From the NCBI GenBank assembly GCA_025558095.1, contig JAIVFI010000005.1, forward strand, positions 372,001-436,000: a stretch of 64,000 bases of DNA, written 5' to 3'. The DNA comes from Hyaloraphidium curvatum. Lineage: Eukaryota > Monoblepharomycota > Hyaloraphidiomycetes > Hyaloraphidiales > Hyaloraphidiaceae. Each line of letters opens with the position of its first letter. Position 1 is the first letter of the stretch. Under the pieces are notes generated by a model that was not told where the DNA came from, searched no databases, and worked only from the letters and a program-made list of their open reading frames with translations. Both the position numbers and the translations under genes were made by a program. Below, piece by piece: positions 1 through 9,071 of this stretch.

Positions 1-979
1 AGCTTGTGGTTCTTGATGAACAAATCCATGTCTTCGTATTCCTTGCGCGAACCAAGCACGGATCCGCGGAGCTGCAGCTCTTTCAGCCATAACCACGGCA
101 TGGTGACTGTTGTCTCGGCGCCGGCGACAGCTCCGTACACAACAATCTTGGCTCCTTCGCGGCAGAGGCGCATAAACGCCTTGGTGTTCGGGCCGGAGGA
201 ACCGTCGATCACGGCGTCGAAGCCTCCGCCCTTCGGGAGCTGCCTCTCGAGCTCCTCGACCCACGATGCTGAGTAGAGACAATCAGCACCAGCTGTTCCC
301 GCTTTGTCTGGCCCCATTCGATCGCACCGTTCCGGTAGTTCACGCCTCCCTTGGCGCCCAGCTCCTTTGCCCTGGCCAGCTTCTCCTCGCTGCCCGACGT
401 CACCCACACCTCCGCCCCCATCGCGTCCAGGAATTGCATCGCGAAAACCGCCACCCCGCCCCCGATCCCCGGCACCAGCACCCTCTTCCCCTTGGCGTCC
501 GGCGCGCCGATCTCGGCCAGCACGATCGCGTGCCACGCCGTCAAGCCCGCGAGCGGCACCGCCGACGCCTGCTCGAACGAGAGGTGATCCGGCATGGGAA
601 ACGGGATGTCCTCGTGCACGCAAATGTACTCTGTCAGCGTCCCGTTCCCGTGCGCGCCGAAACCGTCCACCGTCAGGCCCCAGCGCGGCGCCACGCTGGG
701 ATTGAAGTAAACGGGTTGGCCGGCTTTGAAACGCGTGCCGCCCTCCACGATCGTGCCCGACGCGTCGGCGCCGAGGATCCAGCCGTCCCGGATGCCGGGG
801 TACAATCCTTCGCGGATGAACATGTCCCGTCGGTTAAGCGCCGACGCGTGGATCCGCACGAGCACGTGGTTCGGGCGCGGGGAGGGCCGGGGGACGGTGG
901 TGACGGGGGCGGGGTCCCATCGCGGTTGGCCCTTCGGGACCGCGGAGCGTTGGAGCACGATGGCTTTCATTGCGTTCAT
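1..979 (-). CDS. MDR-family quinone oxidoreductase / alcohol dehydrogenase-like, 3' end cut by window
   Basis: NAD(P)H-dependent reductase of the medium-chain dehydrogenase/reductase superfamily, probably acting on quinones or enals. Exon 1 runs 979-328 and exon 2 from 268 off the window edge; the 59 bp GT-AG intron joins VNYRNA to SWVEELE in the family's usual place. The N-terminal GroES-like half has the GADASGTI and SALNRRDMFIREG segments; the Rossmann half has VLVPGIGGGVAVFAMQF, a glycine-rich nucleotide loop. No zinc-ligand pattern is visible. The ATG at 979 is preferred (a second in-frame ATG lies three codons later); the open frame continues upstream of it but shows no family sequence. 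Roughly 30 residues are missing at the C-terminus. Head-to-head with PPIL3, 121 bp between starts. Confidence 0.85.
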
Positions 980-1100
980 CTTCTGCCGGGAAGCCCAGCC
1001 GACAGCAGCCCGTACGTTCCCGGTCAAGTCGAGGAGGGAGGGAGAAGTGTTGAGACGCGGCCTGCTCCCAGAACCCGTTCGTCCAGATCCGATCCCGGGA

Positions 1101-1934
1101 ATGGTGGGCTCGTCTGCGCCTCCGTGCTTCGTCGATCTGATGGAAACTCGCAGTCTGTCACGCTCCATACGACGCTGGGCGACATTTCCATCGAGCTGTT
1201 CTGCGAGGCCGTCCCGAAATCCTGCGAGGCAAGCCCACACCTTCCTCCGCCGCAGACGGGCTGCTGACGCCGAGGGCCCAGAATTTCCTCGCGCTCTGCG
1301 CCTCCAACTACTACGATGGCTGCCAGTTCCACAGGTCCGGGGATTCGCTTCCGTTACGCGGTGTGAACGGACCTTGACGGTGCCGGCACAGGAACATCAA
1401 GGGCTTCATTGTCCAGACGGGCGACCCGACGAATACCGGAAAGGGCGGGACTTCGATATGGGGTCGGAAGTACGAGGACGAGATCAAATCGACGCTGAAG
1501 GTTCGGGGCGCTGCGGGCGCAACGGTTCTCTGTGACGGACCTTGACCGGCTGTTTCGCGCAGCACAACGCTCGGGGAATCGTTTCGATGGCAAGCTCGGG
1601 CCCGGATACGAACGCTAGCCAGTTCTTTATTGTGTGTTGTCACCTCGCTGGCTCGCCACGCTCTGGGCTAACATGTCGTCGATTCAGAGCGTTGGTGATA
1701 GCGTTGTCTCGCGACCGCCGATCAACTAATCCACATCCTCCAATCGACGCTCGTGTTTAGTATGCCAAGCTGCCTCAGCTGGACGGCAAGTACACGGTCT
1801 TTGGCAAGGTGATTGACGGCTTCGACACTCTGGACTCTCTCGAGAAGCTCCCTGTCGACGACAAATACCGCCCTCTTTCTTCCGACGTGCGGATACGGAG
1901 CATCACCATACATGCGAATCCGAGTGGGTGCTGA
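1101..1934 (+). CDS. PPIL3: Cyclophilin-type peptidyl-prolyl isomerase, PPIL3 type
   Basis: Spliceosome-associated peptidyl-prolyl cis-trans isomerase. Six exons are inferred: 1101-1103, 1154-1228, 1282-1334, 1392-1500, 1563-1631 and 1761-1934, giving 160 residues against 161 in human PPIL3. Diagnostic segments are [52 protein letters not shown] and [16 protein letters not shown], in family order. The first exon appears to be the ATG alone: no in-frame ATG lies directly before SVTLH, whereas ATG|GTGGGC at 1101 joined to the AG at 1153 restores M-SVTL exactly. The second intron starts with GC (1229), a GC-AG intron. All exon phases agree. The gene reads away from the MDR gene. Confidence 0.9.
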
Positions 1935-2097
1935 ATCCGCGCGGATTCTCGAGAAACGCCTGACTCCTTGCCCGCAGTTGCCGACCTACAAAGCTGACAC
2001 GGCTCCCAATCATCCGCTTTGCTCTAGCACGGTTCAGTAGAGGTGTCCGACAGCTAACGCGCACTTCCACTCGCAACGAGGAGTCCCACGACCCGCA

Positions 2098-2979
2098 CTA
2101 AGGTATGGGATACGGAGGTGGATTCCCCAGCTGCGAATAGTCGTCCCGCGCAGTCCACGAGCTGACGGTCACTAGGCCAGCCTTGTACATCACGTGGGCG
2201 CCTGCAGCCGTCGCATTTGCCGCCCCGGAGTGGGTCTTGCTATGAAAGGCCGTGTAATTGAGATAGCTCTCGAGCATGCGGAGATCGGGAAACGGCACAA
2301 AGCCCGCCAGCGAAAACCATGGTCCGAGCGTCACGCCCTGCGGTCTCGTCGCGTATCCCAGGATGTTCCAGCCCTTATATCCAGGGACCATCGGGATCGA
2401 TTCCTTCGAGAGGCGTCGGAACTGTGCGAGCACCTGGGCGGCACGGGGGACGGCAGAAGGCCGGAGAGAGTACTGTATGAGGTGCGTCCAGGGCAGTGCG
2501 CCCGTCGAGGCGCCGTGGGCAGTGGTCGCGGCCTCAGTGCCGGGGGGCATTGGCACGCCAGACCAGGCCTGTCCCGAGACGGCGCGTATGGCACGTCTGA
2601 AGGCTTGCGACGCTGGTAGCGCCTTCCAGTAGCTCAGGGCTTCCGTCCGGGAGGAGAAGAAGGAGAAACCGCCACAATCGGTGGGATACGGGCGCCGGTA
2701 GACTGTGGTAACGTTTCTCCAGTTGAATCCGCACGAGTGGAATCGCGGGGACGGTTTCGCGGTGCCAAGGGCCGCACACAAGGCGCTACATGAAGCTGCC
2801 TTTCGAGGAGGCGGTCCAGAGACATTGAACGAGAACACTTGCAGGTGACGGTGCTCAAGCTTCGAGGTGCTCGAGGCAACAGCGGATGCCGCCGGGCCTC
2901 CGACATTCAAAAACGAAAGCAGAAAGAAGAGAAAAAGAGGCAATCTGGCAGATCGCAGCGCATTCAGCGGCCTCTCCAT
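2098..2979 (-). CDS. Secreted protein with two Dabb/ABM-like alpha-beta barrel repeats
   Basis: Single exon, 293 residues from the ATG at 2979 (the frame stays open upstream but without another ATG). The N-terminus is a good signal peptide: basic residues, then PLFLFFLLSFLNVGG and small residues near 35. Two regions (about 45-132 and 166-250) each read like a dimeric alpha/beta barrel: a first strand (HLQVFSFNVSG; LIQYSLRPS), a helix, a middle strand, then FFSSRTEALSYWKAL or FPDLRMLESYLNYTAFHSK, matching the Dabb pattern of a strand followed by 'L..Y..H..H'. At least four N-glycosylation sequons support passage through the ER. No catalytic residues can be named. It could be an ABM-type monooxygenase relative or a ligand-binding protein; the fold is inferred by eye. 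Confidence 0.5.
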   Translation of the reverse strand: MERPLNALRSARLPLFLFFLLSFLNVGGPAASAVASSTSKLEHRHLQVFSFNVSGPPPRKAASCSALCAALGTAKPSPRFHSCGFNWRNVTTVYRRPYPTDCGGFSFFSSRTEALSYWKALPASQAFRRAIRAVSGQAWSGVPMPPGTEAATTAHGASTGALPWTHLIQYSLRPSAVPRAAQVLAQFRRLSKESIPMVPGYKGWNILGYATRPQGVTLGPWFSLAGFVPFPDLRMLESYLNYTAFHSKTHSGAANATAAGAHVMYKAGLVTVSSWTARDDYSQLGNPPPYPIP

Positions 2980-3175
2980 AGAGAAGGTCGGGAACGCACC
3001 CCAAACCCAGGCATCACTCAAACACGCCGCCGCATCTCACGGGAGAGGAGAGTCAATGAATTTGCGGCCGTCATAAAGGAGCATACACAATCGTTGGCCC
3101 GTCTCCGCCGAGTTCGCCAACGGGACCCTGTCGAGGCTCGCAGGGACGGAGGTCACCAGCGGTCGGCCGTTCACC

Positions 3176-5188
3176 ATGGGGCCGCCGGGACTCCCGCAGC
3201 TCCCGCAGCTGATCCTCAACGATAATTTTGAGGACCCTCTTTCGGCCAGCCAGACGGGCGGGGTCTACGAGGTCGGACAGTACCGCGTGGGGGAAATGCT
3301 GGGCGCCGGAACCTTTGGCGTGGTCCGAAAAGCGGTCCATCTTCCCACGGGAAAGGAGGTTGCCGCGAAGATTCTTTTCCTGCCGACCATCGGCCGCGAG
3401 CGACGGCTCCAGCTCATATTGGAGGAGGTGGCCGTGCTCAAAATCAACCGGCATCCAAACATCATACGCCTTTTGGACGCTTTCGAGGGGGAGGACCAGA
3501 AGTATTACCTGGTGTTCGAGCTCTGTACTGGCGGGGAGCTCTACGACCGGATCGTCGAGGCACAGCGCTTCACGGAACGGACAGCCGGCGTTCTCTTGGC
3601 CACCATCATTGCCGCTGTAGCTTTCCTTCACGAACCGCCGCATCAGATCATCCACCGGGATCTGAAGCTGGAGAACATCCTGTTCAAAAGCGAGGCTCCC
3701 AATTCGCCTCTCGTGATCGTGGATTTCGGGGTGGCGCTGATGCTCGAGGACGCCGACGAGACGTCGTCCGAAATCGTGGGCAGCAGACCGAACATGGCGC
3801 CGGAGCTGATCCAGGGCAAGGAGTACGGGGCCGAGGTGGACGTCTACGCGCTCGGCGTCATCGCCTACACGCTACTTTCGGGGTGTCATCCCTTCCAGGA
3901 GGAGATGGAAGATCCCGACCCGCGCGTTTTGAACGCGGCCATCATCAACGGCAGGTTCTCTTTCGAGGACAAGGACTGGTCCCATGTTTCCGAGGAGGCA
4001 AAGGAGTTTGTCGCGTCCCTCATGAGCTTGAATCCCGCGGACCGGCCCACTGCGGCGCAGGCCCTGGCCAGCCCGTGGCTCCGCAGGTGCTGCCCGCCGG
4101 GTTATCTCGAGTTCCTCGAGCTCGTCAACTCGGAGATGCTGGCGAGGCAGTTCATCGCCCTGGGTCAGAAGCCGCCCGAGCACCTGCTCTCGCTACAGGA
4201 CGTGAAGCGGCGCCGGGACTCTCTGCCCATCTGGAACCTGACCGCTAAGCGGCGTAGGACGACGCTGCGCCCTCACGGGCACGTGGCACGGGTGCGGACC
4301 TCACCCATCGGCGAGCCCAACACCCCAATCGCGCTCACGTTCGCTGCGGGCATCCCTGCAGAACCCGCTGCGGGGTCGCCGGCTAAGCTGGAGCCTGCTG
4401 TGCTTCCGGGGGCGGAGGCGCTCACCCTGAGCCCATCGGCGGAATCCGTGCTGCAGTTTCCGAGCCCTGTGGGGTCTCCCGTGGAGGAGGCGTCGGCCCT
4501 GCCGCCCGCGGCACCCTCGGCGCCGGCTGCTCGCGAAACAGAGGCGGCCGTAGCACCTGCCCACGACGACGAGGAAGAAGAGCTCGTCTCTGGCGCCTTC
4601 AAGGAGGTCCCAATCCTCCAGATTGCGGACCTGGAGGTCACCGTCTCGCCGCCTCTGTCGCCCCTGCTTGAGCAATCGCTAAGCAGCACGACTATCACCT
4701 CGGGCTCGCTGTCGCCCACGCTTTCTTTCGCTTCCTTTGCCCTGGATTCGCCGCCCATGGTGTCGGTAGCGCCGAGCCGGCCGCTCTCGCGCGACGCGTC
4801 CCAGAGCAAAAACCTGTCCCCGGTTGATCTGCTGCGCACCTGGCCGGCCAAGCACAACCGCCAGGGATCGGACGACGCTTTCAAAAAGGGCCTGACCCTC
4901 GGTGCTCCCGGGTCGCCGCCGGTGCAGATCGACCCGGCGATCCTCGAGATCGGCTCGGTAGTGTCACCTCCGCCCGATGCCGTGATGGAGGACGCGGACG
5001 AGAGCCCCGAGGACCGCGCGCGGTTCGAGCAATGGATGGCAAGCATGAGGAGGGTGCGGGACGCCACGTTGAGGCGCAAGACGGCGGGGGCCGGCTCGTC
5101 GCCAAGCTCGCCGATGATGAGGCGCCCGGAGCTCTGGGGTAGATCGGCAACGAGTTCGTCGCAAGGTTCGACCGTGCCGGACTCTTAG
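3176..5188 (+). CDS. CAMK-like serine/threonine protein kinase with long Ser/Pro-rich tail
   Basis: Intronless, 670 residues. The kinase domain is near 36-305: glycine loop GAGTFGVV (43-50), ATP lysine K65 in VAAKI, an alpha-C glutamate in EEVAVL, HRDLKLEN at 160-167, DFG at 183-185 and the PE motif as NMAPEL (206-211). The shape (CTGGELYDRI, VDVYALGVIAYTLLSG) is that of the CaMK/CHK2 group. The activation loop reads VGSRPNMAPE rather than the usual CGTPxYMAPE, so it lacks the T/GTP element. A basic KRRR patch follows the kinase, then about 350 residues rich in Ser/Pro with many SP/TP sites, probably disordered and phosphorylated. No FHA, PH or calmodulin-binding region was recognised, so no orthologue name is given. 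Confidence 0.85.
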   Translation: MGPPGLPQLPQLILNDNFEDPLSASQTGGVYEVGQYRVGEMLGAGTFGVVRKAVHLPTGKEVAAKILFLPTIGRERRLQLILEEVAVLKINRHPNIIRLLDAFEGEDQKYYLVFELCTGGELYDRIVEAQRFTERTAGVLLATIIAAVAFLHEPPHQIIHRDLKLENILFKSEAPNSPLVIVDFGVALMLEDADETSSEIVGSRPNMAPELIQGKEYGAEVDVYALGVIAYTLLSGCHPFQEEMEDPDPRVLNAAIINGRFSFEDKDWSHVSEEAKEFVASLMSLNPADRPTAAQALASPWLRRCCPPGYLEFLELVNSEMLARQFIALGQKPPEHLLSLQDVKRRRDSLPIWNLTAKRRRTTLRPHGHVARVRTSPIGEPNTPIALTFAAGIPAEPAAGSPAKLEPAVLPGAEALTLSPSAESVLQFPSPVGSPVEEASALPPAAPSAPAARETEAAVAPAHDDEEEELVSGAFKEVPILQIADLEVTVSPPLSPLLEQSLSSTTITSGSLSPTLSFASFALDSPPMVSVAPSRPLSRDASQSKNLSPVDLLRTWPAKHNRQGSDDAFKKGLTLGAPGSPPVQIDPAILEIGSVVSPPPDAVMEDADESPEDRARFEQWMASMRRVRDATLRRKTAGAGSSPSSPMMRRPELWGRSATSSSQGSTVPDS

Positions 5189-5367
5189 ATTCTATCACTA
5201 GCCGCTATTGCACGTAATTCGATTCCCTGACGTCCTCAGCAAGACACGCAGTTGCGTGAAGGACCCCTTTCCGCAGCCTGCTAAAAAAACGGCGGGCTGG
5301 GGGATCGTCCAACTCTTCCTCCCGATTCCGCCCTCCCCCTTCATCAGACGTCAGGCTTTCCGCCACG

Positions 5368-6423
5368 ATGGCCGACACCGCCGTTACCGGTGCGTGTACG
5401 CCGCGCGCCCGAGCCGGCGCGTCTCCGCCTCTGCGTCGCACGCACTGACCGCGCGTCTCCTTGCGTCACATGCTGTGCCCCCCCCGGCCATCGTCATCGC
5501 CCCGTGGCCGCACCGCGCTCGGCTACCTCCGCGTGCCTCCTTTGCGGGGACCTGTGGCTCCCATCGGTGTTGTCTTCGCTCCTGAACAGTCGACGACCCG
5601 TACAAGGTCACCGCACCCCCCACCGACTACTCGCAGTACCAGACTCAGAGCGCCCCGCCCGCAACCGACCAAATTACACATGCCGGGCAAAGGTCCTACC
5701 AAAACGCCACTTTGGCTAAGCTCAACTCGCGTTTCGCGTGGGGCATCCACTGGGCCATCGTCGCGTTCCTGTCTCTTTTGGTACGGGTCGACTGGAGAGC
5801 CCGGTGGGACCGGAAGCTGACAGTCCCGCAGGTCTGGTCCATCGGCGCGAGCGCTCCCTTCCGGACCGGCGGCATCGGCTTCGCCATGTTCTGCGGTATC
5901 GTCTACATGTTCATTGCCATCAGTGGGTCCCGGCAAGCTGCAGAATCGCGGACCGCTGGCCAACGCGCCCCGCCAACCCTCAGTCCAGAGCACCAAGTAC
6001 TTCCTCCGCCCCGAGGCGCTCGAGACCAAGATCGACGACGTCTATGACAAGATGATCCCCACCACCGCCCCCAACCAGTGGATCCGCGTCGGCTGGTGGT
6101 CGCTCTGGTGCCTGTTCTGGCTGTCGGCCTGGGCGGCCGTGGCCAACCAGAACGTGTGGTGCGGGTTCGGCTCCATTCCTGGTCGGTTCAGGCGGGTCCG
6201 CTTGGCTTTCGACCTCTTGCTGACTGAGATTGGGCGATTCTAGGCTACGACTCGCAGTGCAGCAAGTCTGGCGCCGTCATCGCCTTCGCCGTCTTTGTTT
6301 GGTTCCACACCCTCTTCAAGGTACTTGGCTGGACGGCTGGCGAGTTCGGCCGCCCTATGCTGATGCCCGGACCCTCCATAGGTCGCTTTCTGTGTGATGG
6401 ACGCCCTCGGCAAGCCCCTGTAA
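5368..6423 (+). CDS. Four-transmembrane MARVEL-like membrane protein
   Basis: Six exons are inferred: 5368-5389, 5590-5780, 5832-5922, 5984-6181, 6244-6320 and 6382-6423, all in phase, about 206 residues. A Tyr/Gln/Pro-rich N-terminal tail is followed by four hydrophobic helices: FAWGIHWAIVAFLSLLV, GIGFAMFCGIVYMFIAI, WWSLWCLFWLSAWAAVA and SGAVIAFAVFVWFH. A soluble loop (ALETKIDDVYDKMIP) sits between helices 2 and 3 and two Cys lie in the loop between helices 3 and 4, as in many MARVEL/synaptophysin-type proteins. Role inferred: membrane domain organisation or vesicle traffic. The 51 bp third-exon boundary intron (5781-5831) keeps frame if unspliced, which would insert a charged stretch into helix 1; splicing is therefore favoured. 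Confidence 0.6.
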
Positions 6424-6568
6424 AGCGGCGGCGTGCTCGTGGCGGCCGAGACTCGCAGTATTTCGCGTCTCTTTCGATAGATATGGGGCAGCGGCTGGTT
6501 TCCGTGGCCCGTGCCCGTGTAATTCGGAGGGGGAACACCGTCTATTGTCGCTTCGTTCCTGTGCCTGT

Positions 6569-7832
6569 TCACACCTTGGGCTTGATCCCGCGGTTCTTCC
6601 AGTCCCGGAGCGCGCCCAGCGCGGCGACGGGGTCGGTTTCCCCAACAACTTTCCGCACAGAATCCTCGCGCGCGACACGCATGAAGACGTTCCACCGCCA
6701 CTCGTCCCCTATCGGAGGAATCAGAACGTTGGCCGCCTGTGAGCCATTCCGGGAAGCCACCCACCGATCGTCGACGGGATCGTCTGCTGCTTCGGGTTGG
6801 CCTCGATCTGCGCCAGCCGTTCCGCGATCGCGGCGTTCGAAGGCTCGATCGAGGCACAGAACTGCAGGTTGGACTTGGTATACTCGTGACTGATCCGATC
6901 GAAAAGTCGGGGCAAGACAACAGGCCATCAGGCACGGTCCCAGGGCATTTGGGATAAATTGCCCACCCGCACCAGACCTTGGTGTCATTGGGGAGCGTGC
7001 CAAGGGTTTCGGCGAGGTTCTTGTACATTTCCGGCGGGGTACCCTCGAAGAACTTGCCGCACCCTGCCGTCGTGGACCGTGAGGCCGTGATTTCGCTTCG
7101 CTTTCCAACGTATCGACGAACCTCCGATGAACAGCGTGTCCCCCGTGAACACCGCCCGCTCCCCCGCTGCCTCGTCCACCACGTTGTAGCACACGTGCCC
7201 CGTGGTGTGGCACGGCGTGTGCAGCGCCGTCACCTTGAGCCCGCCGATGGTGAACTGCTGCCCGTGTGTGGTCTTCTCGTTCATGCACGGGATCCGGTCA
7301 TCGGAGCCGTAGATGCGGAGGCCGGGGACGAGCTGGTTGAACTTTTCGTTGCCGCCGGCTGCGGGCGAGAAAGGGAGGAAGGTTCGCGACCGGAAATAGA
7401 GAGGAGGAGGCTACGCATACCGTGGTCAAAGTGGTGGTGGGTGGTCAGGATGTGCGTGATCTTGGGGTTGCCCGCGGCCTCGTTGGCGGCGAGCAGCTTC
7501 TCGGGCTCTACAGGGTCCACGACCGCGGCAGTTTTGGTAGCCTCATCAATGAGGACGTAGCTGTCGAGAGAGACGAGCTTAGTTAATCATACCAGGTGTT
7601 GGCACGGGACGTTAGCCCCCAGGTGCCGGCGACGTGACGGCATGAAAGGGCCTGTGATGTGCCCCGAGCTACAATGCGAGCAAGGAGCAACACATCTCAC
7701 GGCCCGCAGAGCGAAGTGCCTTAAAGCAGCTGGTTCCGGGCGGCCTCCTGCGTTCAACGAGATTCCAGATGCTTACGCGTAGTTGTCCTCGAGGCAGGGC
7801 ACCGGAACGACCTTTCCGCGTGCCACGAGCAT
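6569..7832 (-). CDS. GLO2: Hydroxyacylglutathione hydrolase (glyoxalase II)
   Basis: Hydrolyses S-lactoylglutathione to lactate and glutathione, the second step of methylglyoxal detoxification. Six exons (minus strand): 7832-7777, 7560-7421, 7358-7122, 7063-6967, 6889-6765 and 6708-6569; all phases match, giving 264 residues, close to the 260 of the human cytosolic form. The metallo-beta-lactamase signature is present as THHHFDHAGG (split by an intron), with TPCHTTGH, the bridging Asp in FTGDTLFIGG, CGKFFEG and CGHEYT. The C-terminal glutathione-binding helical part ends RDWKNRGIKPKV. No mitochondrial presequence is seen from this start, so it is likely cytosolic. The first intron is 216 bp, long for this window. 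Tail-to-tail with the MARVEL-like gene, 145 bp apart. Confidence 0.93.
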
Positions 7833-8124
7833 CGCAAAGTCACATTTCAAGGCATGGTACGTCCAAAGAAGATTCAGAAGGGTTAACCAGCTAAGAAGCG
7901 TTGGCCCACCCCACCTTCATTCTGGCGACAGAAGAGTCGTGGAAAGATCGCTCGGCCACGGAAAGACGAAATTGACCACTGATGCGCCAAGTAGAACTGA
8001 TGCTGCGGTTCGGGAAGCCCAGGTAGGACGCTTTCATGCGACGGTGATCGTGCCGCGACGGAGAGGAACGTCTCCCATTCCCTTGCCCTTCGCACAACTT
8101 CTTTGGTCCCATCTCGCCTGAGCC

Positions 8125-8613
8125 ATGACCCGCGTTCGGAACATCGTCAAGATTCGCGCCAAGGCCGGCATGGAGAAGGAGCTGGCGGCGGTCGTCGAGG
8201 AGCTGGCTCGCCAGACCAAGAAGAACGAGCCCGGTGCCCTGATGGCAAGCATCGCGCCTCGGATGAACGATGGACGCCGCTGACCAACTTCTCAGTACGA
8301 TGTTCACCAGAGCCAGTCGGACCCGTGAGTTCTGCGGGCCCGTTGCCGGATCTCGCCAGAACTGTGGACCAACTCGTTCGGTGCTTCACCCTCGTCTTCC
8401 CCGCGTCGCAGCCTGGATTTCTACTTTCTGGAGGAGTTCAAAGACGACGCTGCGATCGAGTTTCACCGGAAGAGCAGCCACTTCCGCACCCTGGGCAAGC
8501 AAATGGGTTCCTATATGGACGGGGCTCCCGTTATGACGCGAGTTACCTTCAGTGGGTTACTTGTGAGGCATTCGGTTGCTCTGCTGACGTCTTTGCATTA
8601 TCCAGAGGCCTAA
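8125..8613 (+). CDS. Small antibiotic-biosynthesis-monooxygenase (ABM) domain protein
   Basis: Three exons: 8125-8244, 8296-8324 and 8412 onward. The first intron begins with GC (ATG|GCAAGC), the second is GT-AG. The joined 116-residue protein has the ABM pattern: IVKIRAKAGMEKELAAVVEEL, then EPGALMYDVHQSQSDPLDFYF, EEFKDDAAIEFHRKSSHF. Such proteins form dimeric ferredoxin-like barrels and oxidise or modify quinones and aromatic compounds without cofactors; the substrate here is unknown. The 3' end is uncertain: reading straight on from exon 3 gives TAA at 8611-8613, but a possible GTTACC donor at 8542 with CTGAC branch and an AG before 8606 suggests further splicing into the next 200 bp. Confidence 0.7.
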
Positions 8614-9071
8614 ACGGCGATCATGTCCACCGTCGTGTAGTCTCATCAAGTGTTCCATCAATACACTCGTTCAGGAGACAGTGAGCTACTCCTTCCGTAG
8701 AACGACCAGGGAAAATATTCCATTGATTGCGTCAAGAACTTGTTCCTGGTGGAGTCGCCGTGCTTTGAGCTGTGGCACCTGGGGCAAGCTACACCGCCAG
8801 ATTGGTTCAGGCCCAGGGCGAGGTCCTCGTGATACCCATGATTGCGGCCTTCGCTTCTTCCACGACATTTTAGCTCCTCCATCGTGATCTCAAGCTAACG
8901 AGCATCCTATCAGCGAAGCGTCGATCCGCAGCGCACGGAGGATTGGGGGATCGATCGTGCCCTTTCGAACCCGCCGCAGCCAGCCGCAGCGGAGCGGCAA
9001 CCTCTCCCCGAACGCAACGCCCCATTCATTCGTGCTGACGGCGCATCGCGGCTCGGAAGAGCAACATCGCA
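8614..9071. other. 458 bp without an assigned gene
   Basis: Lies between the ABM gene and the LPMO gene. A pyrimidine-rich AG near 8699 opens a frame (CVKNLFLVESPCFELWHLG) that reads like protein for about 45 codons and stops near 8836; it may be a last exon of the ABM gene but no consistent donor was found. The last 180 bp should contain the LPMO promoter; no clear TATA box seen. Confidence 0.35.
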
